In this document: positions 29,805 through 39,475 of the stretch, piece after piece
How the letters are laid out: the number at the start of each line of letters is the position of its first letter
How positions within the stretch are numbered: the stretch's first letter is position 1
Assembly: GCA_003162415.1 (NCBI GenBank)
Contig: PMOL01000004.1
Span: 330,474-394,473, forward strand
DNA: 64,000 bases
From: Candidatus Dormiibacterota bacterium
GTDB taxonomy: Bacteria > Chloroflexota > Dormibacteria > Aeolococcales > Aeolococcaceae
Direction of reading: 5' to 3'
Program-made: the position numbers and the translations under genes
The notes under the pieces: model-generated
The model's database searches: none
What the model was told of the DNA's origin: nothing
Seen by the model: the letters and a program-made list of their open reading frames with translations, nothing else

Positions 29805-31691
29805 ATGGCTGACACCAGGACGCTGCTCGTGAACGCCGTCCGGCGTGCCCTCGACGCTATCGGCGTCGACCCCTCCTTCGAAGTCGTGGTCGAGCGTTCG
29901 GCTCGCCCCGAGTTCGGCGACTGGTCGTCGCCCGCACCGCTCGGCCTCGCCAGGGTGCTGCGCCGCGCGCCGGCGGCGATTGCCGCAGAGCTCGCCGAGC
30001 ACCTCGAGGCCGCTCCGGTACCCCGGGTACGGACCTGGACGGTGACGCCCCCGGGGTACGTCAACGCGCACCTCGACGACCGCGCCTGGGCCGGGGCGGT
30101 GCTCGCCGCGGCGACCGTCCTTGAGACGACCGGTAGCCTTGACCTGCCCGCCGATGCGGCCGCAGCCGCCGGCAAGACGCTCGTCGAGCACACCGCCACC
30201 AACCCCAACAAGGCTGCGCACATCGGGCACCTGCGCAACGCCTGCATCGGAGACACGGTTGCCCGCGTGCTCCGGCGCACCGGCCATACCGTCGAGGTGA
30301 ACAACTACATAGACGACACCGGGGTCCAGGTCGCTGACGTGGTGGTCGGTATCCGCGAGCTTGGCATTGAGCCGATGCCGGACGAGCCCTTCGATCAGTA
30401 CTGCTCGCGCGTGTACATCGCCGTGTCCGCGCGCTACGACACGGACCCCGACCTGCTCGAGCAGCGCCGCGCCGTGCTCCGTGAGGTCGAGGAGGGCGGG
30501 AACGGGACGTCGGTGTTCGTCAAGGACGTTGCGCGGCGCGTCGTGAACGCGCACCTCGCCACCATGCGGCGGTTCGACATCGCCTACGACCTGCTCACCT
30601 GGGAGTCGGACATCATCGGCCTCGGCTTCTGGCGCCAGGCTTTCGAGCTGTTGCGCGAGTCGGGCGCGATCGTCCTTGCCGAGACCGGCAAGCTCGCCGG
30701 TTGCTGGGTCATGCCTGGCGAGGGTACCGAGGACGAAGGGGACGACGACACCAAGGTTCTTGTCAAGTCTGACGGTATCGCCACCTACACCGCGAAGGAT
30801 ATCGCTTACCAGCTCTGGAAGTTCGGCCTGCTGGGGCGGGACTTCTCCTACGTGCCTTGGGAGGGTGATCCGACCCTCATGACCACGTCGTCGGTGCCGC
30901 AGCCGGGTGCGTCACCGGCTCATTTCGGAAGCGCGCAGCGCGTGATCAACGTCATCGACGCGCGCCAGGCGTACCCGCAGCGGGTCGTGCAGCGCGCCCT
31001 GCGCCGGCTGCACCACGAGAGCGAAGCCGACAACTCGATTCACCTGAGTTACGAGGTGGTCGCGCTGACACCCGCAGCTGCGGCCGAGCTGGGCGTGGAG
31101 ATCGAGGAGGGCCGCGACAGCGTGGCGTTGAGCGGGCGGCGGGGCATCGAGGTGCGCGCTGACGACCTGCTCGACCGTGCCATCGCGCGGCTCACCGCCA
31201 ACGCCCGCGACGCGGCCGGCGCAACCCTGGTCGCCGCCGGAGCGGTGCGCTATTACCTGCTCAAGTTCTCGCTCAACCAGATCATCGCGTTCGATTTCGA
31301 CGAGGCGCTGCGCGTCACCGGTGACACCGGCGTGTACCTGCAGTACGCCCATGCGCGCGCCGCCGGCATTCTCCGCAAGGTCAGCGACGACGGAGCGGGT
31401 ATCCAGGTTCCACACGAACTGCACCCGGCGGAGCGAGAGCTCCTCCACGGCATCGAGGCATACTCGCGAGCTCTGACCGAGACCGCGCTGGCGCTGTCGC
31501 CGTCGCTGCTCACCACCTACGCATTCGGTCTTGCGTCAGCCTTCAGTGACTTCTATGAGCACACTCCGGCGATCGTGCGCGAGGAGGACGCCTCGGTGCG
31601 GCGATTCCGGCGCGGCCTGGTGGCGGCGACGCGCGCCACGCTCGCCGATGCGCTGCGCACCTTGGGTATGGCGGCGCCCGACCAGGTCTGA
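29805..31691 (+). CDS. argS: Arginyl-tRNA synthetase
   Basis: 628 residues, larger than the usual 550-590. Class I enzyme charging tRNA-Arg. Order: N-terminal Add-1 domain (ARPEFGDWSSPAPLGLARVL), HIGH motif HIGHLRN near residues 142-148, active-site block NNYIDDTGVQVAD, DGIATYTAKDIAYQLWKF, and the DALR anticodon-binding domain at the end (YLQYAHARAAGIL; FSDFYEHTPAI). The KMSK lysine position is replaced by SGRRG, as in many ArgS. An insertion of acidic residues (EGTEDEGDDDTK) explains part of the extra length. A tRNA-Glu follows. Confidence 0.95.
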   Translation: MADTRTLLVNAVRRALDAIGVDPSFEVVVERSARPEFGDWSSPAPLGLARVLRRAPAAIAAELAEHLEAAPVPRVRTWTVTPPGYVNAHLDDRAWAGAVLAAATVLETTGSLDLPADAAAAAGKTLVEHTATNPNKAAHIGHLRNACIGDTVARVLRRTGHTVEVNNYIDDTGVQVADVVVGIRELGIEPMPDEPFDQYCSRVYIAVSARYDTDPDLLEQRRAVLREVEEGGNGTSVFVKDVARRVVNAHLATMRRFDIAYDLLTWESDIIGLGFWRQAFELLRESGAIVLAETGKLAGCWVMPGEGTEDEGDDDTKVLVKSDGIATYTAKDIAYQLWKFGLLGRDFSYVPWEGDPTLMTTSSVPQPGASPAHFGSAQRVINVIDARQAYPQRVVQRALRRLHHESEADNSIHLSYEVVALTPAAAAELGVEIEEGRDSVALSGRRGIEVRADDLLDRAIARLTANARDAAGATLVAAGAVRYYLLKFSLNQIIAFDFDEALRVTGDTGVYLQYAHARAAGILRKVSDDGAGIQVPHELHPAERELLHGIEAYSRALTETALALSPSLLTTYAFGLASAFSDFYEHTPAIVREEDASVRRFRRGLVAATRATLADALRTLGMAAPDQV

Positions 31692-31728
31692 GTCGTCTTC
31701 GGGCGCTGGTATGATCCGGGGCCTTCGG

Positions 31729-31805
31729 GCCCCGTTCGTCTAGTGGCCCAGGACACCGCCCTCTCAAGGCGGAGACCATCGGTTCGAATCCGATACGGGG
31801 TACCA
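31729..31805 (+). tRNA. tRNA-Glu (anticodon CUC), CCA encoded
   Basis: Cloverleaf checked by hand. The acceptor stem pairs GCCCCGT (31729-31735) with ACGGGGT (31795-31801), with one G-U. The anticodon stem CCGCC/GGCGG closes the loop CTCTCAA, giving anticodon CTC. The T-arm is ATCGG-TTCGAAT-CCGAT. The discriminator base is A, followed by genomic CCA. Confidence 0.95.
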
Positions 31806-31950
31806 GCTACGGAGGATTGCGGGGGGAGGGCCGGCGTCACGACCGGCATCCGAGACGTAACAAGATGGATGCCATCACCGGAATCGGGGCGGAAAGGCGA
31901 CTAGGCTGGGGTCCTGGCACCGATTCGTGGGTGCCGAGGAGTTACCAACT

Positions 31951-32649
31951 TTGGACAAGATGAAGCCGTGGCAGCGGCTCTCACGGAAGCAGACGGGCGA
32001 CAGCGGGCCTGCCGGCGGCGACCATGACGGTCTGGGCAAGTGCCTCGACGGCGAATGCTCCAAGCCTGCCACCTGCCGCTGCACCTACGTCGACCGCCGA
32101 CAGGTGAAGTGTGGAACCACGTGGTGCGACGAGCACAGCCGCATTGTCCTCGGGCTCCCGTACTGCCGCCGCCACGCCACAGTGGCTCCCTCACTCTCGA
32201 ACGGCTTCTTCACGCACATGCTCCCCGATGTCGAGAACCGCGCCCCGTCGCTCGCGACCTGGGTCGGTGGTGAGCTCGACACCGCGGTTCGCATCGCGCT
32301 CACCGCGGATGCTCCCCACAAGGACGCCTACGTCGTCAGCGGCGCCGTCCGCCCGGTTCGGGTTCCGGGAAGCACGATGCCCGTGTGGCTGCGCTCCTGG
32401 ACGCTTGTCGATAGCACCGGCGTCCTCCAGCACGTGTCCATCGAGGTCGACGAGGAAGACGATCGCGCCGTGATCGTTCGGGTCGGCGGCGAGCCTATGG
32501 GCCGCCACCAGCCGCCGTGGATCGGCCGCCCGCGCAACGAGACCATCGCACCGGAACTCGACGCCGCGGCTCGCCAGGCCTTCCGGATCACGGTGATGCA
32601 CGACATCGAGCTCGGCCTGCTCGGCGCCCGCATGGAAGTCGCCTCCTGA
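31951..32649 (+). CDS. Cys/His-rich protein of unknown function (probable zinc binding)
   Basis: 232 residues. Residues ~29-75 carry eight Cys and two His in pairs (CLDGECSKPATCRC; KCGTTWCDEHSR; YCRRHA), a pattern like a B-box or treble-clef zinc module. The remaining ~150 residues form a beta-rich domain (MPVWLRSWTLVDSTGVLQHV; RAVIVRVGGEPMGRHQPPW) and a C-terminal helix. No family recognised. TTG 31951 has GAGGAG ten bases upstream; ATG 31960 and GTG 31927 are alternatives. It follows the tRNA-Glu gene. Confidence 0.65.
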   Translation: MDKMKPWQRLSRKQTGDSGPAGGDHDGLGKCLDGECSKPATCRCTYVDRRQVKCGTTWCDEHSRIVLGLPYCRRHATVAPSLSNGFFTHMLPDVENRAPSLATWVGGELDTAVRIALTADAPHKDAYVVSGAVRPVRVPGSTMPVWLRSWTLVDSTGVLQHVSIEVDEEDDRAVIVRVGGEPMGRHQPPWIGRPRNETIAPELDAAARQAFRITVMHDIELGLLGARMEVAS

Positions 32650-32687
32650 TCTGACCCGATCAGCCGGGTTTGGGATCGCCGTGGCGG

Positions 32688-32693
32688 TATGCT
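32688..32693 (+). promoter_or_regulatory. -10 box TATGCT before a 39-codon ORF
   Basis: TATGCT ends nine bases before ATG 32703; no ribosome binding site. The same arrangement as at several full-size genes here. Confidence 0.5.
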
Positions 32694-32702
32694 TCACACC
32701 GC

Positions 32703-32822
32703 ATGTTCGCAACCTCGGCTCCCGGCCTCTCGGTGGTGATCGGCATCCCGGTCGGGTTCGTGCTGCTCTCCGCGGGAGCGTGCCTGGGCCTCTTCATCCT
32801 CTGGACTCGAGCCCGATCGTAG
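32703..32822 (+). CDS. 39-residue single-pass membrane peptide
   Basis: ATG to TAG, 39 residues. Residues ~10-34 are a single strongly hydrophobic helix (VVIGIPVGFVLLSAGACLGL, then FILW) followed by Arg residues (TRARS), so the predicted topology is N-out with a cytoplasmic end. Its own leaderless-type promoter supports expression. It sits between the Cys-rich gene and the convergent FKBP lipoprotein. Function unknown; small proteins of this shape often regulate a larger membrane partner. Confidence 0.5.
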   Translation: MFATSAPGLSVVIGIPVGFVLLSAGACLGLFILWTRARS

Positions 32823-32840
32823 CCCGTCCTGAGCCGCGGC

Positions 32841-33374
32841 TCAGGTCAGCGAGACCAGCTCGACATCGACGACCAGCGTGGCGTTGGCCGGCACATTCGC
32901 CGACGAATTCCCGGCTGCGCCGAACCCCAGCGCCGGCGGCACGATCAGCCTTCGCGTCCCCCCGACCTTCATGCCGGGCACGCCCACTCTCCAGAACGGG
33001 AGGGTCGAGGGGTTGGAGAGCTGCAGGGCGTTGACCGGCTGACTCGGACCGCGGGTGGTGATCACCAGCTTTCCCGTCGAAAGCCAGACCGTGAACTGGA
33101 CGTTCACGTTCGAGGTGGTCTTGGCGACCTTCCCGCAGCCGACGCTGATATCGCCGTACTGAAGGCCCGACGCACCCGGCTGGAGCGCCACCGAGGTCCC
33201 GAATGAGTCGGAGGCGTTGACCGGGCGCGGCGTCGAGCAGTTCGGGGGCGGGGGAGTGATCTGGCTGCTCACGGTGACCAGGCTGCCGCACGCGCCGAGC
33301 GCCAGAACCGCCAGCGCTGCGCCCGCCGCGGTGCCGAGGAGACGCAACCGGAAGGTGCCGAGGTATTGAGACAT
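32841..33374 (-). CDS. FKBP-type peptidyl-prolyl isomerase, lipoprotein
   Basis: 177 residues. A lipoprotein signal peptide ends in a lipobox LALGAC with Cys29. A short Pro/Ser linker precedes an FKBP domain: VNVQFTVWLSTGKLV, PFWRVGVPGMKVGGTRRLIV, PPALGFGAAG and VPANATLVVDVELVSL are recognisable blocks. It catalyses proline cis-trans isomerisation of exported proteins outside the membrane. Two extra Cys (NCSTP; VGCGK) could form a disulfide. ATG 33374; longer frames upstream run antisense through the next gene. Confidence 0.85.
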   Translation of the reverse strand: MSQYLGTFRLRLLGTAAGAALAVLALGACGSLVTVSSQITPPPPNCSTPRPVNASDSFGTSVALQPGASGLQYGDISVGCGKVAKTTSNVNVQFTVWLSTGKLVITTRGPSQPVNALQLSNPSTLPFWRVGVPGMKVGGTRRLIVPPALGFGAAGNSSANVPANATLVVDVELVSLT

Positions 33375-33402
33375 CGGCGGCGAATCGTACCCCGACGCCG
33401 CG

Positions 33403-33408
33403 TACAAT
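33403..33408 (+). promoter_or_regulatory. -10 box TACAAT
   Basis: Good -10 match for the 65-residue protein gene. It leaves a leader of about 30 bases with AAGGAG at 33427-33432. Confidence 0.55.
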
Positions 33409-33443
33409 CGAGTTAGCCCACCCCTCAAGGAGCCCCAGCAGCC

Positions 33444-33641
33444 ATGGCAAACACGATCAAGGAATCCAAAGGTGTCGCCTCCCAGCGCGACATCCTGACG
33501 CACGTCCGGTGCCCGATCTGCAACAACCTCATGCGTCAGAACGAGATCGGCGTGGAGATTGCATTCCGGCACAGTCGCCGTCCAGGCGAGCCTCGCCGCG
33601 AGCGGATCATCAAGCACACCAAGAACTGCAAAGCCGCCTAG
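33444..33641 (+). CDS. Small Cys-containing protein (possible zinc ribbon)
   Basis: 65 residues. A CPIC knuckle at residues 28-31 is followed by a basic stretch (RHSRRPGEPRRERIIKHTKN) and a late His/Cys group (HTKNC). The basic charge suggests nucleic acid or ribosome binding, but no family is recognised. Good -10 box and AAGGAG support expression. The Lon-domain gene follows 29 bases later. Confidence 0.6.
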   Translation: MANTIKESKGVASQRDILTHVRCPICNNLMRQNEIGVEIAFRHSRRPGEPRRERIIKHTKNCKAA

Positions 33642-33670
33642 GCGGTGAAGCGGGCGCGGACCGTCACCTG

Positions 33671-34321
33671 ATGGCCATCGAAGTCCCGCTTTTTCCGCTT
33701 GGCACCGTGCTGTTCCCGCACATGCCGATGTCGCTCCACATCTTCGAGGAGCGCTACAAGGTGATGATGCGGGACTGCCGAAAGGCGTCGACCACTTTCG
33801 GCATCGTCGCGATCCGTTCGGGCCCGGAGACCGGAGGCGGTGCGGTCCCCTACGAGGTCGGCACCCTGGCCCAGCTCGACGAGGTCGAGGACCTCCCCGA
33901 CGGCGGGTACAACCTCACGGTGGTGGGCGCGTCTCGCTTTCATATCGACTCGTACTCCCACAACCGGCCATACCTGGTCGGCTCGGTGCATTACCTCCAG
34001 GACATCCCGGCGGCGGCCGATGACACCGAGCGCCTCGCGGCCGCGGTGACCGCCGCGTTTCGCGGGTACGCCGGGCAGCTCCGCGGAATCGGCCAGGAAG
34101 ATCCGTTCGAGTTCGGGCTTCCCTCCGACCCGGAGTTGCTCTCCTACCTCGTATCGGCTGCAATGCAGGTCGAGACCGCGCAGCGTCAACGACTGCTCGA
34201 GACGGACGGCACTGCGGAGCGGCTCGCCGCGTGCCTGCGCCTGCTCCGCCGTGAGGCGGCGCTGCTCGACCGCATGCTGGTCCGTTCGAAGGACCACGCC
34301 AGCACCTCCAGCCTCAACTGA
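33671..34321 (+). CDS. Lon substrate-binding (LAN) domain protein
   Basis: 216 residues. It corresponds to the N-terminal domain of Lon protease only: VPLFPLGTVLFPHMPMSLHI then FEERYKVMMRDC, and a C-terminal helical bundle (ETAQRQRLLETDGTAERL). There is no ATPase or peptidase domain, so it is one of the free-standing LAN proteins found in many bacteria. Proposed roles are substrate recognition or protein quality control. Two bases before the SDR gene, so cotranscribed with it and perhaps with the acyl-CoA ligase. Confidence 0.88.
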   Translation: MAIEVPLFPLGTVLFPHMPMSLHIFEERYKVMMRDCRKASTTFGIVAIRSGPETGGGAVPYEVGTLAQLDEVEDLPDGGYNLTVVGASRFHIDSYSHNRPYLVGSVHYLQDIPAAADDTERLAAAVTAAFRGYAGQLRGIGQEDPFEFGLPSDPELLSYLVSAAMQVETAQRQRLLETDGTAERLAACLRLLRREAALLDRMLVRSKDHASTSSLN

Positions 34322-34323
34322 GC

Positions 34324-35091
34324 ATGAGCGTCGCCGAGCGGTTCGCTCTCGACGGGCGGGTCGCGCTGGTCACGGGCGGGAGTCGCGGCATCGGGCTGGC
34401 TATCGCCACGGCGCTCGCGGAGGCTGGGGCGACCGTGGCGCTCAACGCCCGGCACGCCGACGCATGCGAGGCCGCGGCCTCGGAACTCGTTGCGGCGGGA
34501 GGGATGGCAATCGCCGTGCCTGGGCACGTCGGCGACGCCGCGACCTGCGAAGCGGTGGTCGCCGAGGTGATGCGCCGGGCGGGGCGGCTCGACGTCCTGG
34601 TGAACAACGCTGCGACCAACCCGCAGTACGGGCCGATCCTCGACGCCGACGAGAGTGCGATCGACAAGATCTGGGACGTCAACGTGATGGGCCCGATCCG
34701 CCTCACCCGCCACGCGGTTGCCGCGTGGATGCGCGACCACGGCGGCAGCGTCATCAACATGGCCTCGGTCGCCGGGATCCGTCCGGAAGCCCTCACCGGC
34801 GCGTACAACATGAGCAAGGCGGCGCTCATCACGCTCACACGCACGATGTCGCGTGAGTTGGGACCGCTCGGGATCCGGGTCAACGCGATCGCACCGGGCC
34901 TCGTCGAGACCAAGCTCGCTCGCTACCTGGTTGAGACTACCGAGATCCACGACCACATCCTCGCGCAGACCGCGCTCGGCCGCCACGCGGTGCCGGACGA
35001 GATCGCGGGAGCCGCGCTCTTCCTCGCATCTGACGCCGCATCGTTCGTCACCGGGTCGGTCCTGGTCGTCGACGGAGGCTGGGCCGCCTAG
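34324..35091 (+). CDS. Short-chain dehydrogenase/reductase (FabG-like)
   Basis: 255 residues, classical SDR. The cofactor motif TGGSRGIG is near residues 18-25, NNAA follows, and the catalytic Ser/Tyr/Lys are in INMASVAG and YNMSK. IRVNAIAPGLVETKLAR and SFVTGSVLVVDGGWAA are typical of FabG-like 3-oxoacyl reductases. With the downstream acyl-CoA ligase it may serve fatty or branched acyl-CoA metabolism. Preceded by the LAN gene with a two-base gap. Confidence 0.9.
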   Translation: MSVAERFALDGRVALVTGGSRGIGLAIATALAEAGATVALNARHADACEAAASELVAAGGMAIAVPGHVGDAATCEAVVAEVMRRAGRLDVLVNNAATNPQYGPILDADESAIDKIWDVNVMGPIRLTRHAVAAWMRDHGGSVINMASVAGIRPEALTGAYNMSKAALITLTRTMSRELGPLGIRVNAIAPGLVETKLARYLVETTEIHDHILAQTALGRHAVPDEIAGAALFLASDAASFVTGSVLVVDGGWAA

Positions 35092-35160
35092 CGAAACATT
35101 CCCCTGCGATGGATGGGAGAATCGCGAAGCGGCGACGTGGGCAATCGGAGGGTTCCAGCT

Positions 35161-36735
<1,575 letters not shown>

Positions 36736-36744
36736 GGGCGCGAA

Positions 36745-38886
36745 CTAGGTGATGTCGATGACCAGGCGACCGCCCGAGAGGTAGTAGGGGTCGAAGGCCG
36801 CATGCTTGCTCAGGGTGATCTTGAAGACCAGCCGGTCCGTGTTGCGGACCGCCGGAAGCGCCTCCACTGACACGACCACCTGGTGCGGCGGCATTGCCGC
36901 GATGTTGGATGCCCCGCTGACGCCGGTGAACTCGACGTAGAGCGTCGTCGCCCCGTCGAAACCGATCACCGTGGCCGGGTCCCCAGTCACCGTGTTCGGG
37001 AATGCCATGTCGAACACGAGGCGGAAGTCGTTGGGATGCTCCCCGTAGCGGACGTCCGCTACCGAGAAGCCACTGCTTCCGCTGCCGAGCGTTTTCGCCC
37101 CCGTGAGCTGCTGCGGCGTCGGCGCCGTCGGCAGGATCGCGATGGGCGAGAGCGTTGGAGTCGTGACGGGGAGCGGCGCCGTGGTCGGGGGGGTGGTGGT
37201 GGTTGCGTGGTGCGTCGGAGTCGAATGCGGCAAGGTCGCGGCGAGTGGCCCCGTCTGGGTGACCTGCCTGCCGACGAGCAGCCCGAGCAGCATCAGCACG
37301 ACGGTGATCGCGCCGAACAGCCAGAGGCGGCGGTCGCGGTCCGCCGCACCAACGGCAGGTCCGCCGAGCGGGAGCACATGGCGACCGGTGACCGGTTGGG
37401 TTGGATTCCACTGGCGCCGATCGGGGCGTTGCGACTGCAGACGCCGCACGTGGCGCCCGGGCGCCGGCGGAGATGCGGCCTCGTCCATCAACCCAAACTG
37501 GGTCGTGTCCTCCTCGACGGTCGTGGTATCCGGCTCGGGAGCGGGCGCTGTGGCCCCCCCGGCTCCGCGGTACTCGAAGGTCGGCTCAGCGGGCTTGTCA
37601 TCCATCCAGGACGACGGTTCTGCGAAGGTGCCGTTGGTAACCGGTGCATGGGGGCGCTCGAGCGGCGCAGCGAGACTCGCCACCTCACTGAGCACGTCGG
37701 CGAGCTCGGGTGGGGGCGTCGGCCCAGCCGTCTTCTGGCTTGCCTTCGCATCGTCGAGCGCGGCGACGCTCCGATCCGCCGGCTCGACGTCACGTCCGAG
37801 GTGTGTCTCGTCCGGTACTGCGTCATCGAGGTCGGCAACCGCCGGAGCCGCGGTGATGCGTGCCATGAGCCTGCTGAAGGGATTCGGTCTGGCGACGGCC
37901 GGCGACTGCGGCTCGACGACCTCGGGGGCGGGAGCAGGGGTGGCGGCGGCCATGATCGGTGGACTGTCGCTCCAATGCCGAGAACGGGCGCGCTGATCCC
38001 ATCGAGGCGCACCCACCCCGCTCACGATCTCGACCTTGGAGTCGAACTCGGCTTCGCCGCGACGGCGAAGGGCGAAGCGAACTGCGACCGCGTCGCGAAC
38101 ACGTTGGAATGCGTTGGGCCCGGTGGCCAGACGTGGGGGCACCACCATCGGCGCCGACGTCGAGAGATCCGGTGGTTGCGGCTCTGGGGCCATGACCTCG
38201 GGTGGTTGCGGCTCGCTGAACGTGGGCTTGGGGAACGGCGACTCGGGCTCGAAGGAGGCGACCGAGTCGTGGTCGAAATGATCCACCGGTTCGGGCTCGA
38301 GCGCAGCATCGGTCGCAGGTTCGAAACCGACCAGAGCGATCGGGTACGGCTCCGGTGCCACGATCTCCGGCTCGATCTCGGGGATCGGCATGGGTTCGGG
38401 AGCGGGCACCACATGCACCGGCGGCGGCACAGGCGTCGCTGTCGCAATCTGGTCGATTGTCTCGTCCCACAACAAGAGTTCCGGCGGTTCCGCAACGGCC
38501 GTGATCGGCGAGCGCTCGCCGATCAACTCGTGCGACCGCGAGGGATCGTGCCCGGTCGGCCGAGGCGCCCACGGCAACGCTGCACCCCGTTCGGCGCCGA
38601 ACCACGGCGGAGCCTCGACGGGAGCCGGTCGATCGCGATGCACAGGTCCTTCGGGCAACTCGTCGTCCTCCGCAATCAAACCGATCTGACTGAACAGGTC
38701 GTGCACTGCGTCATCGGGCACGTGGACGCGGGCGAGCGCGCCAATACGCCCCGATTCCTCACGGAGGTGGCCAATCGCCGTTCGACAGCGATCGCACGCC
38801 ACGAGATGCGCCTCGAGCTCACCCGCCGGCTCCTGGTCGAGCTCGGTGTCGATGTAGCTGCTGAGCGCGAGGAGGCTGCACCTCAT
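36745..38886 (-). CDS. Transmembrane anti-sigma factor with C-terminal AMIN-like domain
   Basis: 713 residues. The N-terminus is a zinc-type anti-sigma domain with His27, Cys31 and Cys34 (HLVACDRC). Then come ~450 residues of low-complexity Pro/Glu-rich linker, one membrane helix (FGAITVVLMLLGLLVGRQV, about residues 520-541), a Thr/Pro-rich stalk, and a ~105-residue AMIN-like beta domain (RLVFDMAFPNTV to the C-terminus). AMIN domains bind peptidoglycan or envelope polymers, so this probably reports envelope state to the sigma factor. Its ATG overlaps the sigma stop. The length of the cytoplasmic linker is unusual. Confidence 0.85.
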   Translation of the reverse strand: MRCSLLALSSYIDTELDQEPAGELEAHLVACDRCRTAIGHLREESGRIGALARVHVPDDAVHDLFSQIGLIAEDDELPEGPVHRDRPAPVEAPPWFGAERGAALPWAPRPTGHDPSRSHELIGERSPITAVAEPPELLLWDETIDQIATATPVPPPVHVVPAPEPMPIPEIEPEIVAPEPYPIALVGFEPATDAALEPEPVDHFDHDSVASFEPESPFPKPTFSEPQPPEVMAPEPQPPDLSTSAPMVVPPRLATGPNAFQRVRDAVAVRFALRRRGEAEFDSKVEIVSGVGAPRWDQRARSRHWSDSPPIMAAATPAPAPEVVEPQSPAVARPNPFSRLMARITAAPAVADLDDAVPDETHLGRDVEPADRSVAALDDAKASQKTAGPTPPPELADVLSEVASLAAPLERPHAPVTNGTFAEPSSWMDDKPAEPTFEYRGAGGATAPAPEPDTTTVEEDTTQFGLMDEAASPPAPGRHVRRLQSQRPDRRQWNPTQPVTGRHVLPLGGPAVGAADRDRRLWLFGAITVVLMLLGLLVGRQVTQTGPLAATLPHSTPTHHATTTTPPTTAPLPVTTPTLSPIAILPTAPTPQQLTGAKTLGSGSSGFSVADVRYGEHPNDFRLVFDMAFPNTVTGDPATVIGFDGATTLYVEFTGVSGASNIAAMPPHQVVVSVEALPAVRNTDRLVFKITLSKHAAFDPYYLSGGRLVIDIT

Positions 38887-39404
38887 AGAGCAATCTCTCG
38901 ATAGATGGAACCGAACTCGCGGCGGGCCGCCGCCACCAGCCGCGCCGCAGCCTCGGGTGAGCACTCGAGGGCACGAGACATCTCGTGGTAGTCGAGTCCG
39001 CAGAGGTCCCGGAGGAGCAGGGCCGCCCTGCGGTCGAAACCGAGCATCGCGAGAGCGCGCTTGACGGTATTGATGCGACCGGCGTTACCCTCGTCGACCT
39101 CGACGCGGACCGCACCGGCGCCGCGCCGGAACATCCTGCCGAAGCCCTGCGGCCGGGGTGGGAATCGCTGCCCGTGTCGGCAGGCCCTTGTCACGGCCCG
39201 ATAGAGCGCCGCGCGGCCGTCGACGCGAAGGCGTGCGGGGGGGTACCTGCTCGCGTGATGGATCCCTCCGGCGACGAAGGCCACCGCGTCGGCCTGGTGA
39301 TTGACCAGGTGCGTGGCATACGTGACTAGATCATCGAGCTGGTCGCGTGCGGTTGCGGCAAGCTCGCGCGCCTCGGGAGCGATGTGTGCTGAGACGTTGA
39401 TCAT
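38883..39404 (-). CDS. ECF-type RNA polymerase sigma factor
   Basis: 173 residues. Region 4 is clear: AMLGFDRRAALLLRDLCGLD then YHEMSRALECSPEAAARL, the helix-turn-helix that reads the -35. Region 2 is divergent and hard to see in residues 10-80, so the -10 specificity is open. It is cotranscribed and overlapped by four bases with a membrane anti-sigma factor, the usual arrangement for envelope-stress ECF factors. ATG 39404. No autoregulatory ECF promoter (AAC at -35) is obvious in 39405-39475. Confidence 0.8.
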   Translation of the reverse strand: MINVSAHIAPEARELAATARDQLDDLVTYATHLVNHQADAVAFVAGGIHHASRYPPARLRVDGRAALYRAVTRACRHGQRFPPRPQGFGRMFRRGAGAVRVEVDEGNAGRINTVKRALAMLGFDRRAALLLRDLCGLDYHEMSRALECSPEAAARLVAAARREFGSIYREIAL

Positions 39405-39475
39405 GACGTTTGCGCTGTGGGCGCGGAGTACGGGTCGAAGGATAGCCGGGACTCGGCTCTGCGGTCAAGGGGAGA

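Noticed and set aside
31729-31805. tRNA-Glu as an integration site for an island
   Set aside because: No integrase gene and no repeat of the tRNA 3' end was noticed downstream; the following genes look ordinary.
36883-38904. 673-codon open frame antisense to the anti-sigma gene
   Set aside because: It arises from the biased Pro/Glu/Ala codons of the linker; Arg-rich nonsense with no motif or ribosome binding site.
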